64,000 nt of DNA from contig CBDCJX010000008.1 in assembly GCA_965218045.1 (NCBI GenBank), forward strand, positions 310,001 to 374,000, written 5' to 3'. The stretch is from CAVRCA01 sp965218045. GTDB lineage: Bacteria > Pseudomonadota > Alphaproteobacteria > Acetobacterales > Acetobacteraceae. The first letter of the stretch is position 1, and every line of letters begins with the position of its first letter. The notes under the pieces are model-generated. The model saw only the letters and a list, made by a program, of their open reading frames with translations. It was not told the origin of the DNA and ran no database searches. Shown one piece after another: positions 1 through 8,668 of this stretch. Both the position numbers and the translations under genes were made by a program.

Positions 1-55
1 TGCGGACGCGCTCGACTGCCGATCCGAGATCGCGATGACGCGCAAGATCGTTTCG

Positions 56-1465
56 TCAGGAACCAGTGCCGATCGCCAGCTTGACATTCTGGGAGAAGCG
101 CGCGCAGGGCTGGACGACCCAAGGCAAGTGCTCGCCGCGGTCGTCGATTGGATCGCCGACACGACCGCCGGGGCCAGCCCGCGATCGTCGGCCTAGCATC
201 TTGTCGCCTACCCTGTTTGGCTGTTCTGACTTCTTGCTTCGTTCGCGGCCTACGCGATCCCACCCGCCGCCGAGGCTCGCGGTTCGCAGGATGACGAATC
301 CCAGCAGCCCTGACGCCACCGAACCGACAATGACGCCGAGCTTGACCGCCTCGATCTGCGATGCGGCATTGAAGGCCAGCGAGCCGATGAACAAGCTCAT
401 CGTGAAGCCGATTCCGGTGAGGCAAGCCAGCCCGTACAGCTTCACCCAGGACACCCCGGCGGGCCGTGTCGCCACGCCGAGACCGATCGCGGCGGTCATG
501 CTGCCGAACACGCCGACCTGCTTGCCAACGAACAGGCCGAGCGCGATCCCGAGCGGCAGTGGCGCCAACAGATCGCTCACGTCGAAGCCCGCGAACGACA
601 CGCCGGCATTGGCGAAAGCGAAGACTGGCAGAATGAGAAATGCCACCCACGGATGCAGCATGTATTCGAGCTGCTTGAGTGGCGAGGTGCCGTCGCGCGC
701 GATCATCGGGACAGCGAGCGCGGCTACCACGCCCGCCAGGGTGGCGTGGACGCCAGACTTGAGAACGCAGACCCACAGCAGAATGCCGAGCACGACATAG
801 GGTAGCAGCCGGGTCACGCCGAACAGGTTCAGCGCCAGCAAGCCGATGCCCGCGACAGCGGCCAGGCCAAGCGCCAACATCGAGACATCGGCGGTGAAAA
901 ACACGCCGATGATGGCGATCGCGCCGATATCGTCGATGATCGCGAGCGCGAGAAGCAGGATCTTGAGCGCTGGTGGTGCGCGCGTGCCGAGCAGTGCCAG
1001 GACACCGAGCGCGAATGCGATATCGGTGGCGGCGGGAATCGCCCAGCCGGAGAGGTTGGGCGCCGCGCTCCAGTTGATGGCGACGAAGACGCAAGCCGGC
1101 ACCGCCATGCCGCCAATCGCCGCGATCGCCGGCAGCGCCGCCTTATCGACGGATGACAGCTCGCCCTGGAGGATCTCGCGTTTCACCTCCAATCCGATCA
1201 GGAAGAAGAAGACCGTCATCAGCCCGTCGTTGATCCAGAGCAGGAGCGGCTTGGCGATCTCGAGGCCGCCGACGCGCAACTCGACCGGGGTCTGCACAAG
1301 GCCGTTGTAGGCGGCGGCCAGCGGAGAGTTGGTCGCAATCAGCGCCACGACCGCCGCGCCGAACAGCAGAAACCCGGCGGTCGTCTCCCGCTTCAGGAAC
1401 TCCTCGATCGCGCGGTAGACCTCCGGCAAAGGCATCCGCCGCCGGGGGTGAACCGAAAACTGCAA
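56..1465 (-). CDS. nhaA: Na+/H+ antiporter NhaA
   Basis: Inner-membrane sodium/proton antiporter for pH and Na+ homeostasis. The sequence is highly hydrophobic with about 12 membrane segments. The ATDIAFALG motif (Asp148) and the AIIDDIGAI motif (Asp178, Asp179) match the ion-binding aspartates of NhaA. The start chosen is TTG, because a GGAAGAAGGGG ribosome site lies just upstream. An internal ATG ten codons later (position 1435) also gives a normal NhaA N-terminus but has no visible ribosome site. It lies 12 bp downstream of the TerB-like gene, probably in one transcript. Oddity: NhaA proteins usually end soon after the last helix, near 390 residues. This one carries a polar, basic tail of roughly 75 residues after the last helix that I do not recognise. 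Confidence 0.93.
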   Translation of the reverse strand: MQFSVHPRRRMPLPEVYRAIEEFLKRETTAGFLLFGAAVVALIATNSPLAAAYNGLVQTPVELRVGGLEIAKPLLLWINDGLMTVFFFLIGLEVKREILQGELSSVDKAALPAIAAIGGMAVPACVFVAINWSAAPNLSGWAIPAATDIAFALGVLALLGTRAPPALKILLLALAIIDDIGAIAIIGVFFTADVSMLALGLAAVAGIGLLALNLFGVTRLLPYVVLGILLWVCVLKSGVHATLAGVVAALAVPMIARDGTSPLKQLEYMLHPWVAFLILPVFAFANAGVSFAGFDVSDLLAPLPLGIALGLFVGKQVGVFGSMTAAIGLGVATRPAGVSWVKLYGLACLTGIGFTMSLFIGSLAFNAASQIEAVKLGVIVGSVASGLLGFVILRTASLGGGWDRVGRERSKKSEQPNRVGDKMLGRRSRAGPGGRVGDPIDDRGEHLPWVVQPCARFSQNVKLAIGTGS

Positions 1466-1477
1466 CCCCTTCTTCCT

Positions 1478-2047
1478 TCAGGCGTCGAAGCTGCGTTCGA
1501 GTTCGGCCAACACCGACTGTTCCGCGTCCGACACTTTGCGCCCAAGCCCGAGGAACCCGCCCGTCGCCGCCGCGACCGCGCGGGCCCGGTTCAGCGTTTC
1601 GGTCTTGAGCGTGTCCCGCGCCGCCGCGTCCAGCGTTGGCGCCAATGCCGCGACGTAGTCTTTCCACGACGCGAGCAGTGTCGCCGGCGGGTGTTTGGTG
1701 AGCCAGCTCTCCAGCAGCTGGTGGCCGGGGGCGTCCCGAGCCAGACCCATCTGTTCGGCGCCGGACAGCACGGCCGCGCGTTCCTTGTCGTCGATCTCGC
1801 CGTCAGCCCAGGCAACCAGCACCATCGGGGTGAGCGAAAAGGCGGCCAGGGTCTCGCCGGAAATGCCGAGTGCGGCAAGCCGGTCCAGCACGCCCGTATC
1901 GCTGATCCCCGAGGCGGCGGCGAGAGTGTCCCGGCTGGCTTGCGCCTCGTCGGCCTCCCGCAGCTTCCGACGCACCCGCGCGTCCTGCTCGGCAAAGAAT
2001 GCCTCCTCGAGGCCCTTCTTGCGGCTACCCAGGAAATTGTTCGACAT
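1478..2047 (-). CDS. TerB/DjlA-like domain protein
   Basis: A 189-residue soluble protein with no signal peptide. The central part (about residues 70-130) contains LVAWADGEIDDKERAAVL, the acidic-helix signature of the tellurite-resistance TerB / DjlA N-terminal fold, thought to bind metal or partner proteins. The N-terminus is charged and helical, with many Glu, Arg and Lys residues. A clear GGAGG ribosome site stands 6 bases before the ATG. It sits directly upstream of nhaA on the same strand. The function is unknown; the TerB assignment is by motif only. Confidence 0.75.
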   Translation of the reverse strand: MSNNFLGSRKKGLEEAFFAEQDARVRRKLREADEAQASRDTLAAASGISDTGVLDRLAALGISGETLAAFSLTPMVLVAWADGEIDDKERAAVLSGAEQMGLARDAPGHQLLESWLTKHPPATLLASWKDYVAALAPTLDAAARDTLKTETLNRARAVAAATGGFLGLGRKVSDAEQSVLAELERSFDA

Positions 2048-2205
2048 CTTGAACCTCCGGCTCGGGTTTCATTGGTCACGTGGTTGGCGCGAACGCATCG
2101 GAGGGCCGGCGTCCCAGTCGGAGGGGCCCGGGTCGTGTCGCTTTGAAGGTCGGGGTCGTCGGCCGGCGTTTCAAGGCAGGCATCCGGCCGTGCCGTGCGA
2201 CTCCG

Positions 2206-3648
2206 CTAGACGTGCCGCGTCGGGTTCAGCCCGCGTGGCATCAGCAGCGCCAGGCCCAGCGCGATCACCGCGAAGCCGAGCGCCAGCAGGTAGGCATTGT
2301 GCAACGCGTCCGACACCAGCGCGGTCAGGCGCCCGATCTCGGCCGGATCGAGCGCCAAGCGCAGCGCCGGATCGAGCAGGCGGTCGACCAGGTGGGTCGC
2401 GCCGGGGTCGCGCGCCAGCAACGTCGCGTTGATCACCGCGCCGCAGCCGGCCGCCCCCAGCGACTGGCCGATGAAACGCAGGAACATGGTCGAGGACGTG
2501 GCCGCGCCGCGCTGCCGCCACGGCACCGACGCCTGGATCGACACGATGAAGGTGGTGCTGCACAGCCCCATGCCGATGCCGATCACCAGCGAGCCCGCAC
2601 CGGCAAAAACCACCCCGCGCTCCGGCGTCAGCGCGGTCAGCACGGCGCAGCCCGTCACCAGTGCCACGCCCCCGAGGATTGCGGTCAGCCGGTAGCTGGA
2701 ACGCAGCATGATACGCGCGCCGACGATGCTGGCGAGCGCCCAGCTCACCGACATCGCACCCAGCACCAGGCCGCCGGCAATTGGGCTGCGACCCATCGCC
2801 CCCTGCACGTAGGCCGGCAAAAACGCGCTCACCCCCATCATCAGCGCGCCCGACGCCCAGTTGCCGAGGCTGCCCAGCACGATGATCCGGTTGCGCCACA
2901 ATTCGAGCGGCAGCATCGGCTCGGGGATGCGCGCCTCGTGCAGCCCCAGCGCCACCAACCCGATCACGCCCACGCCGATGAGCGCCATCCACGCCGGACG
3001 GGGCAGCGCGCTCGCTTGCACCAGCACCAGCAGCAGTGCCGCGACCGAGACCAGGAGCAGCAGCGAGCCGAGCCAGTCGATCCGGTGCTGCCGACGCTCC
3101 ACCGTCTCGCGCAGGAACGTCGCGATCATCGCTACCGCTGCGAGGCCGATCGGCAGGTTGACCCAAAACACCACCGGCCAGCTCACCTGCTCGATCAGAA
3201 AGGCGCCGAGCGAGGGGCCGACCACGGCAGAGACACCGAACACGCTAGACACCAGGCCCTGGATCTTGCCGCGCTCGGTCGGCGTGTAGATGTCGCCCAG
3301 GATGGTCGCCGCGATCGGCTGGATCGCGCCGGCGCCCAACCCCTGCAAGGCGCGAAACGCGATCAACGGCACCATGCCCCAGGCGAAGCCGCACAGGGTC
3401 GAGCCGAGCAGGAACAGCCCGGCACCCGCGAAGAACACCGGCTTGCGGCCGTAGAGGTCGGCGAGCCGGCCATAGACCGGGATGCTCACCGCCTGGGTCA
3501 GCAGGTAGACGGTGAACACCCAGCTGAACAGGCTGAAGCCGCCGAGATCGGCGACGATCGTCGGCATCGCGGTGGCGATGATCGTGCTCTCGATCGCCGC
3601 CATGAAGGTGGCGATCAAGCAGGCGGCGAGGATCAGCGGGCGGCGCAT
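2206..3648 (-). CDS. MFS multidrug exporter, 14-helix (DHA2/EmrB-type)
   Basis: Major-facilitator transporter of about 480 residues, the length expected for 14-helix proton-driven drug exporters. Visible motifs are GRLADLYGRKPVFF (MFS motif A between helices 2 and 3) and the FRALQGLGAGAIQP segment typical of the DHA2 family, followed by the GPSLGAFL stretch of antiporter motif C. The start is placed at the ATG of MRRPLILA. A longer reading would begin inside the intergenic repeat that lies immediately upstream. No adaptor (EmrA-like) gene is nearby. The substrate cannot be told from sequence. Confidence 0.87.
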   Translation of the reverse strand: MRRPLILAACLIATFMAAIESTIIATAMPTIVADLGGFSLFSWVFTVYLLTQAVSIPVYGRLADLYGRKPVFFAGAGLFLLGSTLCGFAWGMVPLIAFRALQGLGAGAIQPIAATILGDIYTPTERGKIQGLVSSVFGVSAVVGPSLGAFLIEQVSWPVVFWVNLPIGLAAVAMIATFLRETVERRQHRIDWLGSLLLLVSVAALLLVLVQASALPRPAWMALIGVGVIGLVALGLHEARIPEPMLPLELWRNRIIVLGSLGNWASGALMMGVSAFLPAYVQGAMGRSPIAGGLVLGAMSVSWALASIVGARIMLRSSYRLTAILGGVALVTGCAVLTALTPERGVVFAGAGSLVIGIGMGLCSTTFIVSIQASVPWRQRGAATSSTMFLRFIGQSLGAAGCGAVINATLLARDPGATHLVDRLLDPALRLALDPAEIGRLTALVSDALHNAYLLALGFAVIALGLALLMPRGLNPTRHV

Positions 3649-3650
3649 CC

Positions 3651-3744
3651 CCTCACCCCAACTTTGATCCGCTTCGCGGCTCAAGCCCGCAAGGGGAGAG
3701 GGAGAAGATAGCCCCCTCGCCTTGTGGGAGGGGGTTGGGGGAGG
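3651..3744. repeat. Intergenic imperfect inverted repeat
   Basis: The whole gap between the acyl-CoA dehydrogenase and the MFS gene is a C/T- and G-rich palindromic unit. The outer arms CCTCACCCCAAC (3651-3662) and GTTGGGGGAGG (3734-3744) are inverted copies with one mismatch and a length difference. Inner arms (AGGGGAGAGGG and CCCCCTCGCC/GGAGGGGG) can also fold. It resembles the dispersed intergenic palindromes of many high-GC proteobacteria. It could act as a terminator or mRNA stabiliser; copy number cannot be judged from one window. Confidence 0.5.
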
Positions 3745-3758
3745 CGAAATGCGAGGGA

Positions 3759-5003
3759 TCAGTTCGCGCGCGTCGGGATCTGGTTGAACGGGATGCCCTT
3801 GTCGGCGCGGATGTCGGCCGGCAGCCCGAGCACCCGCTCGGCGATGATGTTGCGCAAGATCTCGTCCGTGCCGCCCTCGATCCGCACCGCCGGCGAGCGC
3901 AGCAAGATGGCCTGGAACCGCGCCGCCGCGTCGACCTGCGCCGCATCGGTCAGAATGCCGCCCTCACCCTGCAAGTCGAGCGCGAACATCGCGATCTCCT
4001 GCAGCATCGAGCCCGACACCAGCTTGCCGATCGAGTTCTCCGGCCCCGGCGTCTCGCCCTTGGAGAGCGAGCTGATCGCCCGGTAGGAGGTGTATTTCAG
4101 CCCGCTCGCCCGCGCCGCCCATTGCGCGACCTTGGAACGCACCGCCGGGTTGTCGAGCGCCGGGCCGTCCTGAAGGGAGAGGCCCGCCAGATACTCGAAC
4201 AGCTCGGGAAAGCCGGTTACCGCGCGGGCGCCGATCGAGGCGCGCTCGTTCATCAAGGTGGTGAGCGAGACCTTCCAGCCGCCGCCGACCGGGCCGAGCC
4301 GCTGGCTGTCGGGGATGCGCACGTCCGTGAAGAAAACCTCGTTGAAGTCCGACTGGCCATTGGCCTGCTTGATCGGCCTGATCTCGATCCCCGGTGATTT
4401 CATGTCGAGAAAGAACATGGTCAGCCCGGCGTGCTTCGGCACCGTGGGATCGGTGCGCAGGATCAGCAGCCCCCAATCGGCCAGATGCGCCACGCTGGTC
4501 CAGATTTTTTGGCCGTTGACAACCCACTCGTCGCCGTCGCGCTCGGCCCTGGTGCGCAGCCCGGCTACGTCCGAGCCGCCCGAGGGCTCGGAAAACAGCT
4601 GGCACCAGTTCTCCTCACCGGCGGCGAGCTTGGGCAGGCGCTCGCGCTTCTGCTCCTCGGTGGCGAACGCCATCATCGTCGGGCCGCACATGCCGTGGCC
4701 GATGCCGAACAGGGCGGAGAGCTTGCCGTAGAGCCCCTCCTCCTGCTGGAAGATCACCCGCTCGATCGGCGTGGCACCCCGGCCGCCATACTCGGTCGGC
4801 CAGTGCAGCACCGCCCAGTCGGCGTCGGCCTTCTTCTTCTGCCAGGCGCGCGAGGCATCAACCGCATCGACGCTTTTCAGCTGCAGCCGGCCGAACGGCG
4901 CTTCCTCCAGCTCGCGTTTCAGCTCGTGCGGTGCGTTGGCGTCGAGCCATTCGCGCGCGGTGCGGCGGAACTCGGCTTCTTGCGGCGTGTCGTCGAAGTT
5001 CAT
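3759..5003 (-). CDS. Acyl-CoA dehydrogenase, large subunit-like
   Basis: FAD-dependent acyl-CoA dehydrogenase of 414 residues, catalysing alpha,beta-desaturation of an acyl-CoA thioester. The middle-domain motif (WCQLFSEPSGGSDVAGL and VNGQKIWTS) and the C-terminal RIEGGTDEI segment are typical. The start is the ATG of MNFDDTPQE, preceded by GGGAGC. It is the second gene of a minus-strand pair with another, shorter family member 16 bp upstream. A second, divergent pair of the same kind lies next to it. Such large/small pairs form alpha2-beta2 dehydrogenases for bulky substrates (for example steroid side chains) in actinobacteria; a similar heteromer is inferred here. The Glu used as base in medium-chain enzymes is Gly here, with a Glu one residue earlier (376). 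Confidence 0.88.
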   Translation of the reverse strand: MNFDDTPQEAEFRRTAREWLDANAPHELKRELEEAPFGRLQLKSVDAVDASRAWQKKKADADWAVLHWPTEYGGRGATPIERVIFQQEEGLYGKLSALFGIGHGMCGPTMMAFATEEQKRERLPKLAAGEENWCQLFSEPSGGSDVAGLRTRAERDGDEWVVNGQKIWTSVAHLADWGLLILRTDPTVPKHAGLTMFFLDMKSPGIEIRPIKQANGQSDFNEVFFTDVRIPDSQRLGPVGGGWKVSLTTLMNERASIGARAVTGFPELFEYLAGLSLQDGPALDNPAVRSKVAQWAARASGLKYTSYRAISSLSKGETPGPENSIGKLVSGSMLQEIAMFALDLQGEGGILTDAAQVDAAARFQAILLRSPAVRIEGGTDEILRNIIAERVLGLPADIRADKGIPFNQIPTRAN

Positions 5004-5019
5004 CGTGGCAAGCTCCCGT

Positions 5020-6132
5020 TCAGGCGGCGTTCTTGCGGCGCAGGCGTTCGACCAGCTTGTCTTCCCAGGTGGAGAGACTGCCCAGCGACAACGCCAGCAG
5101 GTTAGACCGCCGGTAGTACAGATGGCAGTCGAACTGCCAGGTGAAGCCCATCCCGCCGTGCACTTGTATGTTGTTCTTGGCGCAATGCTGGAACGCCTGC
5201 GTGGCGCTGACCCGCGCGGTTGCCGCCGCTTCCGCAAGCTCCCCCGCGTCGGTGGAGAGCGCCCAAGCGGCCCAATAGGCGTTCGAACGCGCCAAGGTGG
5301 CGGAGACGTACATGTCGGCCAGCATGTGCTTGATCGCCTGGAACGAGCCGATCTGCCGACCGAAGGCGAACCGCTCCATCGCGTAGTCGCGCGCCATCTC
5401 GATCGCGCGGTCGGCGCCGCCGACCTGCTCGAACGCGGTCAGCACGGCGGCGCGGTCGAGCACGCTCTCGATGGTGCGCCATCCCTCCCCGGCGGCACCG
5501 AGCGGCTCGGCCGGCGCGCTCTCGAAGCGGAGCCGAGCATGGTCCCGCGTCGGGTCGAGCGTGCGCACGGTCTCGCGCTTGACCTCGGGGGCCTGGAGAT
5601 CGACCAGGAACAGATCGACCGCATCGCCGGCGCGGGCGGCCACCACGGCGAAATCGGCGATGCTGCCATCCGGGACCGGCGTTTTCGTGCCGGTGAGCCC
5701 GCCGCTGGCGACGCTCGCCTCGATGCTGCGCGGCGTCACCGCCCCGGAGCGCTCGGCGAAGGCGAAGGTGCCGACCAGCTCGCCCGAGGCGAGCTTCGGC
5801 AGGTAGGCCCGCTTCTGCGCGTCGCTGCCGACGAGAAGCAGGAACTCGGCGGCGAGGTAGATCGAGGAGGAGAACGGCACCGGCGCCAGCGCCCGACCCA
5901 GCTCCTCGGCGACGACACACAATTCGAGGTGGCCGATGCCAAGCCCACCGTACTCCTCGGGGATCGCGGTGCCGAGGAAGCCGAGCTCGGCCATGCTGCT
6001 CCACAACGCGCGATCGGTCACCGCGTCACCGTCGAGCACCGTGCGCACCGCGGCGGGCGGGCACTTGTCGGTCAGCAAGCGACGCGCCTGCTCCTTGAGC
6101 TGCTTCTGATCGTCCGAGAAATCGAGATTCAT
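5020..6132 (-). CDS. Acyl-CoA dehydrogenase, small subunit-like
   Basis: A 370-residue member of the acyl-CoA dehydrogenase family. It shows the N-terminal helical domain (MNLDFSDDQKQL), the family segment EEYGGLGIGHLELC, and a C-terminal FAD-domain motif QVHGGMGFTWQFD. The ATG used follows a strong GGAGGGGG ribosome site; a start five codons earlier is possible. Typical solo enzymes keep an E-G-T/G-G-T motif near the C-terminus, which is absent here. It is therefore probably the non-catalytic or half-site partner of the gene downstream. The two genes are separated by 16 bp and should be cotranscribed. Confidence 0.86.
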   Translation of the reverse strand: MNLDFSDDQKQLKEQARRLLTDKCPPAAVRTVLDGDAVTDRALWSSMAELGFLGTAIPEEYGGLGIGHLELCVVAEELGRALAPVPFSSSIYLAAEFLLLVGSDAQKRAYLPKLASGELVGTFAFAERSGAVTPRSIEASVASGGLTGTKTPVPDGSIADFAVVAARAGDAVDLFLVDLQAPEVKRETVRTLDPTRDHARLRFESAPAEPLGAAGEGWRTIESVLDRAAVLTAFEQVGGADRAIEMARDYAMERFAFGRQIGSFQAIKHMLADMYVSATLARSNAYWAAWALSTDAGELAEAAATARVSATQAFQHCAKNNIQVHGGMGFTWQFDCHLYYRRSNLLALSLGSLSTWEDKLVERLRRKNAA

Positions 6133-6287
6133 GCCCCCCTCCGTCACGCTACCGATCGGGTGCGTCTCGCATCCCGCCGCGACCGGCGCAAGTCAGCGCG
6201 ACAGCGGAGCCGTGCCGCCGCCGGCTTGCCGCTGGCGGCCATCCGGCCCACACTTCGCGCAACCGAGATTGCCGAGGGAGAACATCC

Positions 6288-7493
6288 ATGGACCTCCGCC
6301 TGACACCGGAAGAACAAGCTTTTCGCGACGAGGTGCGCAGCTTCATCAGCGAGAACCTGCCAAAAGACATCAAGCAGCGGATGTATCTCGGCGACAAGGC
6401 GAGCAAGGAAGACATCGTCACCTGGCAGCGTATCCTCAACCAGAAGGGCTGGGCCCGATACAGCTGGCCCAAGGAGTACGGCGGCCCGGGCTGGACGCCG
6501 ATCCAGAAGATGATCTTCCTCGAGGAGAACCTGCTCGCCCCGGCGCCCGAGCTGTCTAGCTTCAACATCACCATGCTCGGGCCGGTGCTGATCCAGTTCG
6601 GCACCGACGCGCAGCGCAAGAAGTTCCTCGATCGCGCCGCCAATCTCGACGATTGGTGGTGTCAGGGCTTCTCCGAGCCCGGCGCCGGTTCGGACCTCGC
6701 CTCGCTGCGCACCTCCGCCGTGCGCGACGGCGACCACTACGTGATCAACGGCTCGAAGATCTGGACCTCCACCGCGCACATCGCGGACTGGGTGTTTTTA
6801 CTGGTGCGCACCAACCCGAACGCGCGCAAGCGGCAGGAAGGCATCTCGTTCGTCCTGCTCGACATGAAGACGCCGGGTGTCACGGTTCGGCCGATCATCT
6901 CGATTGACGGCGCGCACCATCTCAACGAGACGTTCTACGACGACGTCCGCGTGCCGGTGGAGAACCTGGTCTACGAGGAGAACAAGGGCTGGGACGTGGC
7001 CAAGTTCCTGCTCGGCAACGAACGGGTCGGCATCGCCCGGCTCGGCAAGTCCAAGGAGCGGCTGCGCTTCGCGGTCGAGCACGCCCAGGAGATGCGCTCG
7101 AACGGCAAGCCCCTGGTCGAGGACCCGGCGTTCCGCCAGCGCGTGGCCCAGCTCCAGGTCGACATCAAGGCACTGGAGATCACCCAGAACCGCGTCGTCT
7201 CCGCCGGCTCGAAGCGGCAGGACGGCAAGCCCGATCCGCTCTCCTCGGCGCTGAAGATCAAGGGCTCGGAGCTGCAACAGCTGACCACCGAGCTGGCGAT
7301 GGATGTCGGCGGGCCGCTCGCCATGCCGTTCTGGACCAGAACCAGCGAAGTCGCGAGCAACGAGCCCGAGCTCGGGCCGGACTGGGCCTCCGAGGCAACC
7401 GCGGCGTACCTGTTCCTCCGCGCCGCCTCGATCTACGGCGGGTCGAACGAGATCCAGAAGAACATCCTGACGAAAGCGGTGCTGGGGCTGTAA
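6288..7493 (+). CDS. Acyl-CoA dehydrogenase, large subunit-like
   Basis: Acyl-CoA dehydrogenase of 401 residues with a complete family layout: N-terminal helices, the beta-domain motif QGFSEPGAGSDLASL with INGSKIWTS, and the C-terminal SIYGGSNEIQKNIL motif. The position of the medium-chain-type catalytic Glu is Gly (384), as in several long or branched-chain family members, so the base must lie elsewhere. It is transcribed divergently from the first dehydrogenase pair across a 155-bp gap that probably holds both promoters, and is coupled to the next gene by a one-base TAATG overlap. The substrate is unknown. Confidence 0.9.
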   Translation: MDLRLTPEEQAFRDEVRSFISENLPKDIKQRMYLGDKASKEDIVTWQRILNQKGWARYSWPKEYGGPGWTPIQKMIFLEENLLAPAPELSSFNITMLGPVLIQFGTDAQRKKFLDRAANLDDWWCQGFSEPGAGSDLASLRTSAVRDGDHYVINGSKIWTSTAHIADWVFLLVRTNPNARKRQEGISFVLLDMKTPGVTVRPIISIDGAHHLNETFYDDVRVPVENLVYEENKGWDVAKFLLGNERVGIARLGKSKERLRFAVEHAQEMRSNGKPLVEDPAFRQRVAQLQVDIKALEITQNRVVSAGSKRQDGKPDPLSSALKIKGSELQQLTTELAMDVGGPLAMPFWTRTSEVASNEPELGPDWASEATAAYLFLRAASIYGGSNEIQKNILTKAVLGL

Positions 7494-8629
7494 TGGATTT
7501 CGACCTGACCGAGGAGCAGCGGCTGCTGCAGGACAGCGTGACGCGGCTGCTCGCTGATCGCTACACGTTCGATGCCCGCAAGCGCTACCAGCAGGAATCC
7601 GAGGGCTGGAGCAGCGAGATCTGGTCGCAATACGCCGAGCTCGGCCTGCTCGGGCTGCCATTCCCGGAGAGTTTCGGCGGTTTTGGCGGCGGCCCGGTCG
7701 AGCTCATGCTGGTGATGCAGGCGCTCGGGCGTCATCTGGTGCTGGAGCCGTATCTCTCCACCGTCGTGCTGGGCGGCACCGCGATCCGGCTCGCCGGGTC
7801 GGAGGCGCACAAGGGCGACATCCTGCCGCAAGTGGCGGAGGGCAAGCTCAAGCTCGCCTTCGCGCATGGCGAGCGGCAGGCGCGCTACGACCTCTCCGAC
7901 GTGATGACCACCGCCAAGCAGGCCGGCCAGGGCTGGGTGCTGTCGGGCGGCAAGAGCGTGGTCGCGCATGGCGATTCGGCCGACAAGCTGATCGTCAGCG
8001 CCCGCACCGCCGGCGAGCGGGACGACCATTACGGCATCTCGCTGTTCCTGGTGGACGCAAAGGCGAACGGCGTGGCGCGGCGCGGCTACACCATGCGGGA
8101 CGGCACCCGCGCGGCCGAGATCGCGCTCGCCGACGTCGAGGTCAGCCGCGATGACATGCTCGGCGAGCCGGGCGAGGCGCTGCCGCTGATCGAGCGGGTT
8201 TTCGAGGCGGGCATCGCGGCGACCTCGGCCGAGGTGGTCGGCGCGATGGAGGCGATCCACGAGATGACCCTCGAATACCTCAAGACGCGCGAGCAGTTCG
8301 GCCAGCCGATCGGTCGCAACCAGGCGCTGCAACACCGCTCGGCGGATATGTTCGTCGCCCTCGAGCAAGGCCGCAGCATGGCGATGCTCGCCGCCGTGAC
8401 GGTGGACGAGCCGGAGGCGCGCGAGCGGGCGTACAACATGTCGATGGCCAAGGTCGGCGTCGGCCAGGCGGGCAAGTTCGTCTCGCAGCAGGGCATTCAG
8501 TTGCACGGCGGCATCGGCATGACCGAGGAATACGCGGTCGGCCACTACTTCCGCCGCGTGATGGTGATCGAGCACACGTTCGGCGACACCACGCACCACC
8601 TCAACCGGCTCGCCGAAGCGGTGGCGTAA
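7493..8629 (+). CDS. Acyl-CoA dehydrogenase, small subunit-like
   Basis: A 378-residue acyl-CoA dehydrogenase family protein whose ATG overlaps the stop codon of the preceding dehydrogenase (TAATG), a sign of translational coupling and stoichiometric synthesis. The C-terminal motif QLHGGIGMTEEYAVGHYFRR matches the FAD-binding stretch of small partner subunits. The Glu-containing base motif of solo enzymes is missing. It resembles the product of 5020-6132 in length and layout, so the two divergent pairs probably arose by duplication of a pair and now serve different acyl-CoA substrates. Confidence 0.88.
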   Translation: MDFDLTEEQRLLQDSVTRLLADRYTFDARKRYQQESEGWSSEIWSQYAELGLLGLPFPESFGGFGGGPVELMLVMQALGRHLVLEPYLSTVVLGGTAIRLAGSEAHKGDILPQVAEGKLKLAFAHGERQARYDLSDVMTTAKQAGQGWVLSGGKSVVAHGDSADKLIVSARTAGERDDHYGISLFLVDAKANGVARRGYTMRDGTRAAEIALADVEVSRDDMLGEPGEALPLIERVFEAGIAATSAEVVGAMEAIHEMTLEYLKTREQFGQPIGRNQALQHRSADMFVALEQGRSMAMLAAVTVDEPEARERAYNMSMAKVGVGQAGKFVSQQGIQLHGGIGMTEEYAVGHYFRRVMVIEHTFGDTTHHLNRLAEAVA

Positions 8630-8668
8630 CCCGCCGGGGCGGCGGCCCGGCGCCCGGCCCGGCGCGAG

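Noticed and set aside
2080..3711. A ~543-codon plus-strand frame opposite the MFS exporter
   Set aside because: Shadow: composition is Arg/His/Gln-rich and the minus-strand MFS protein has clear transporter motifs.
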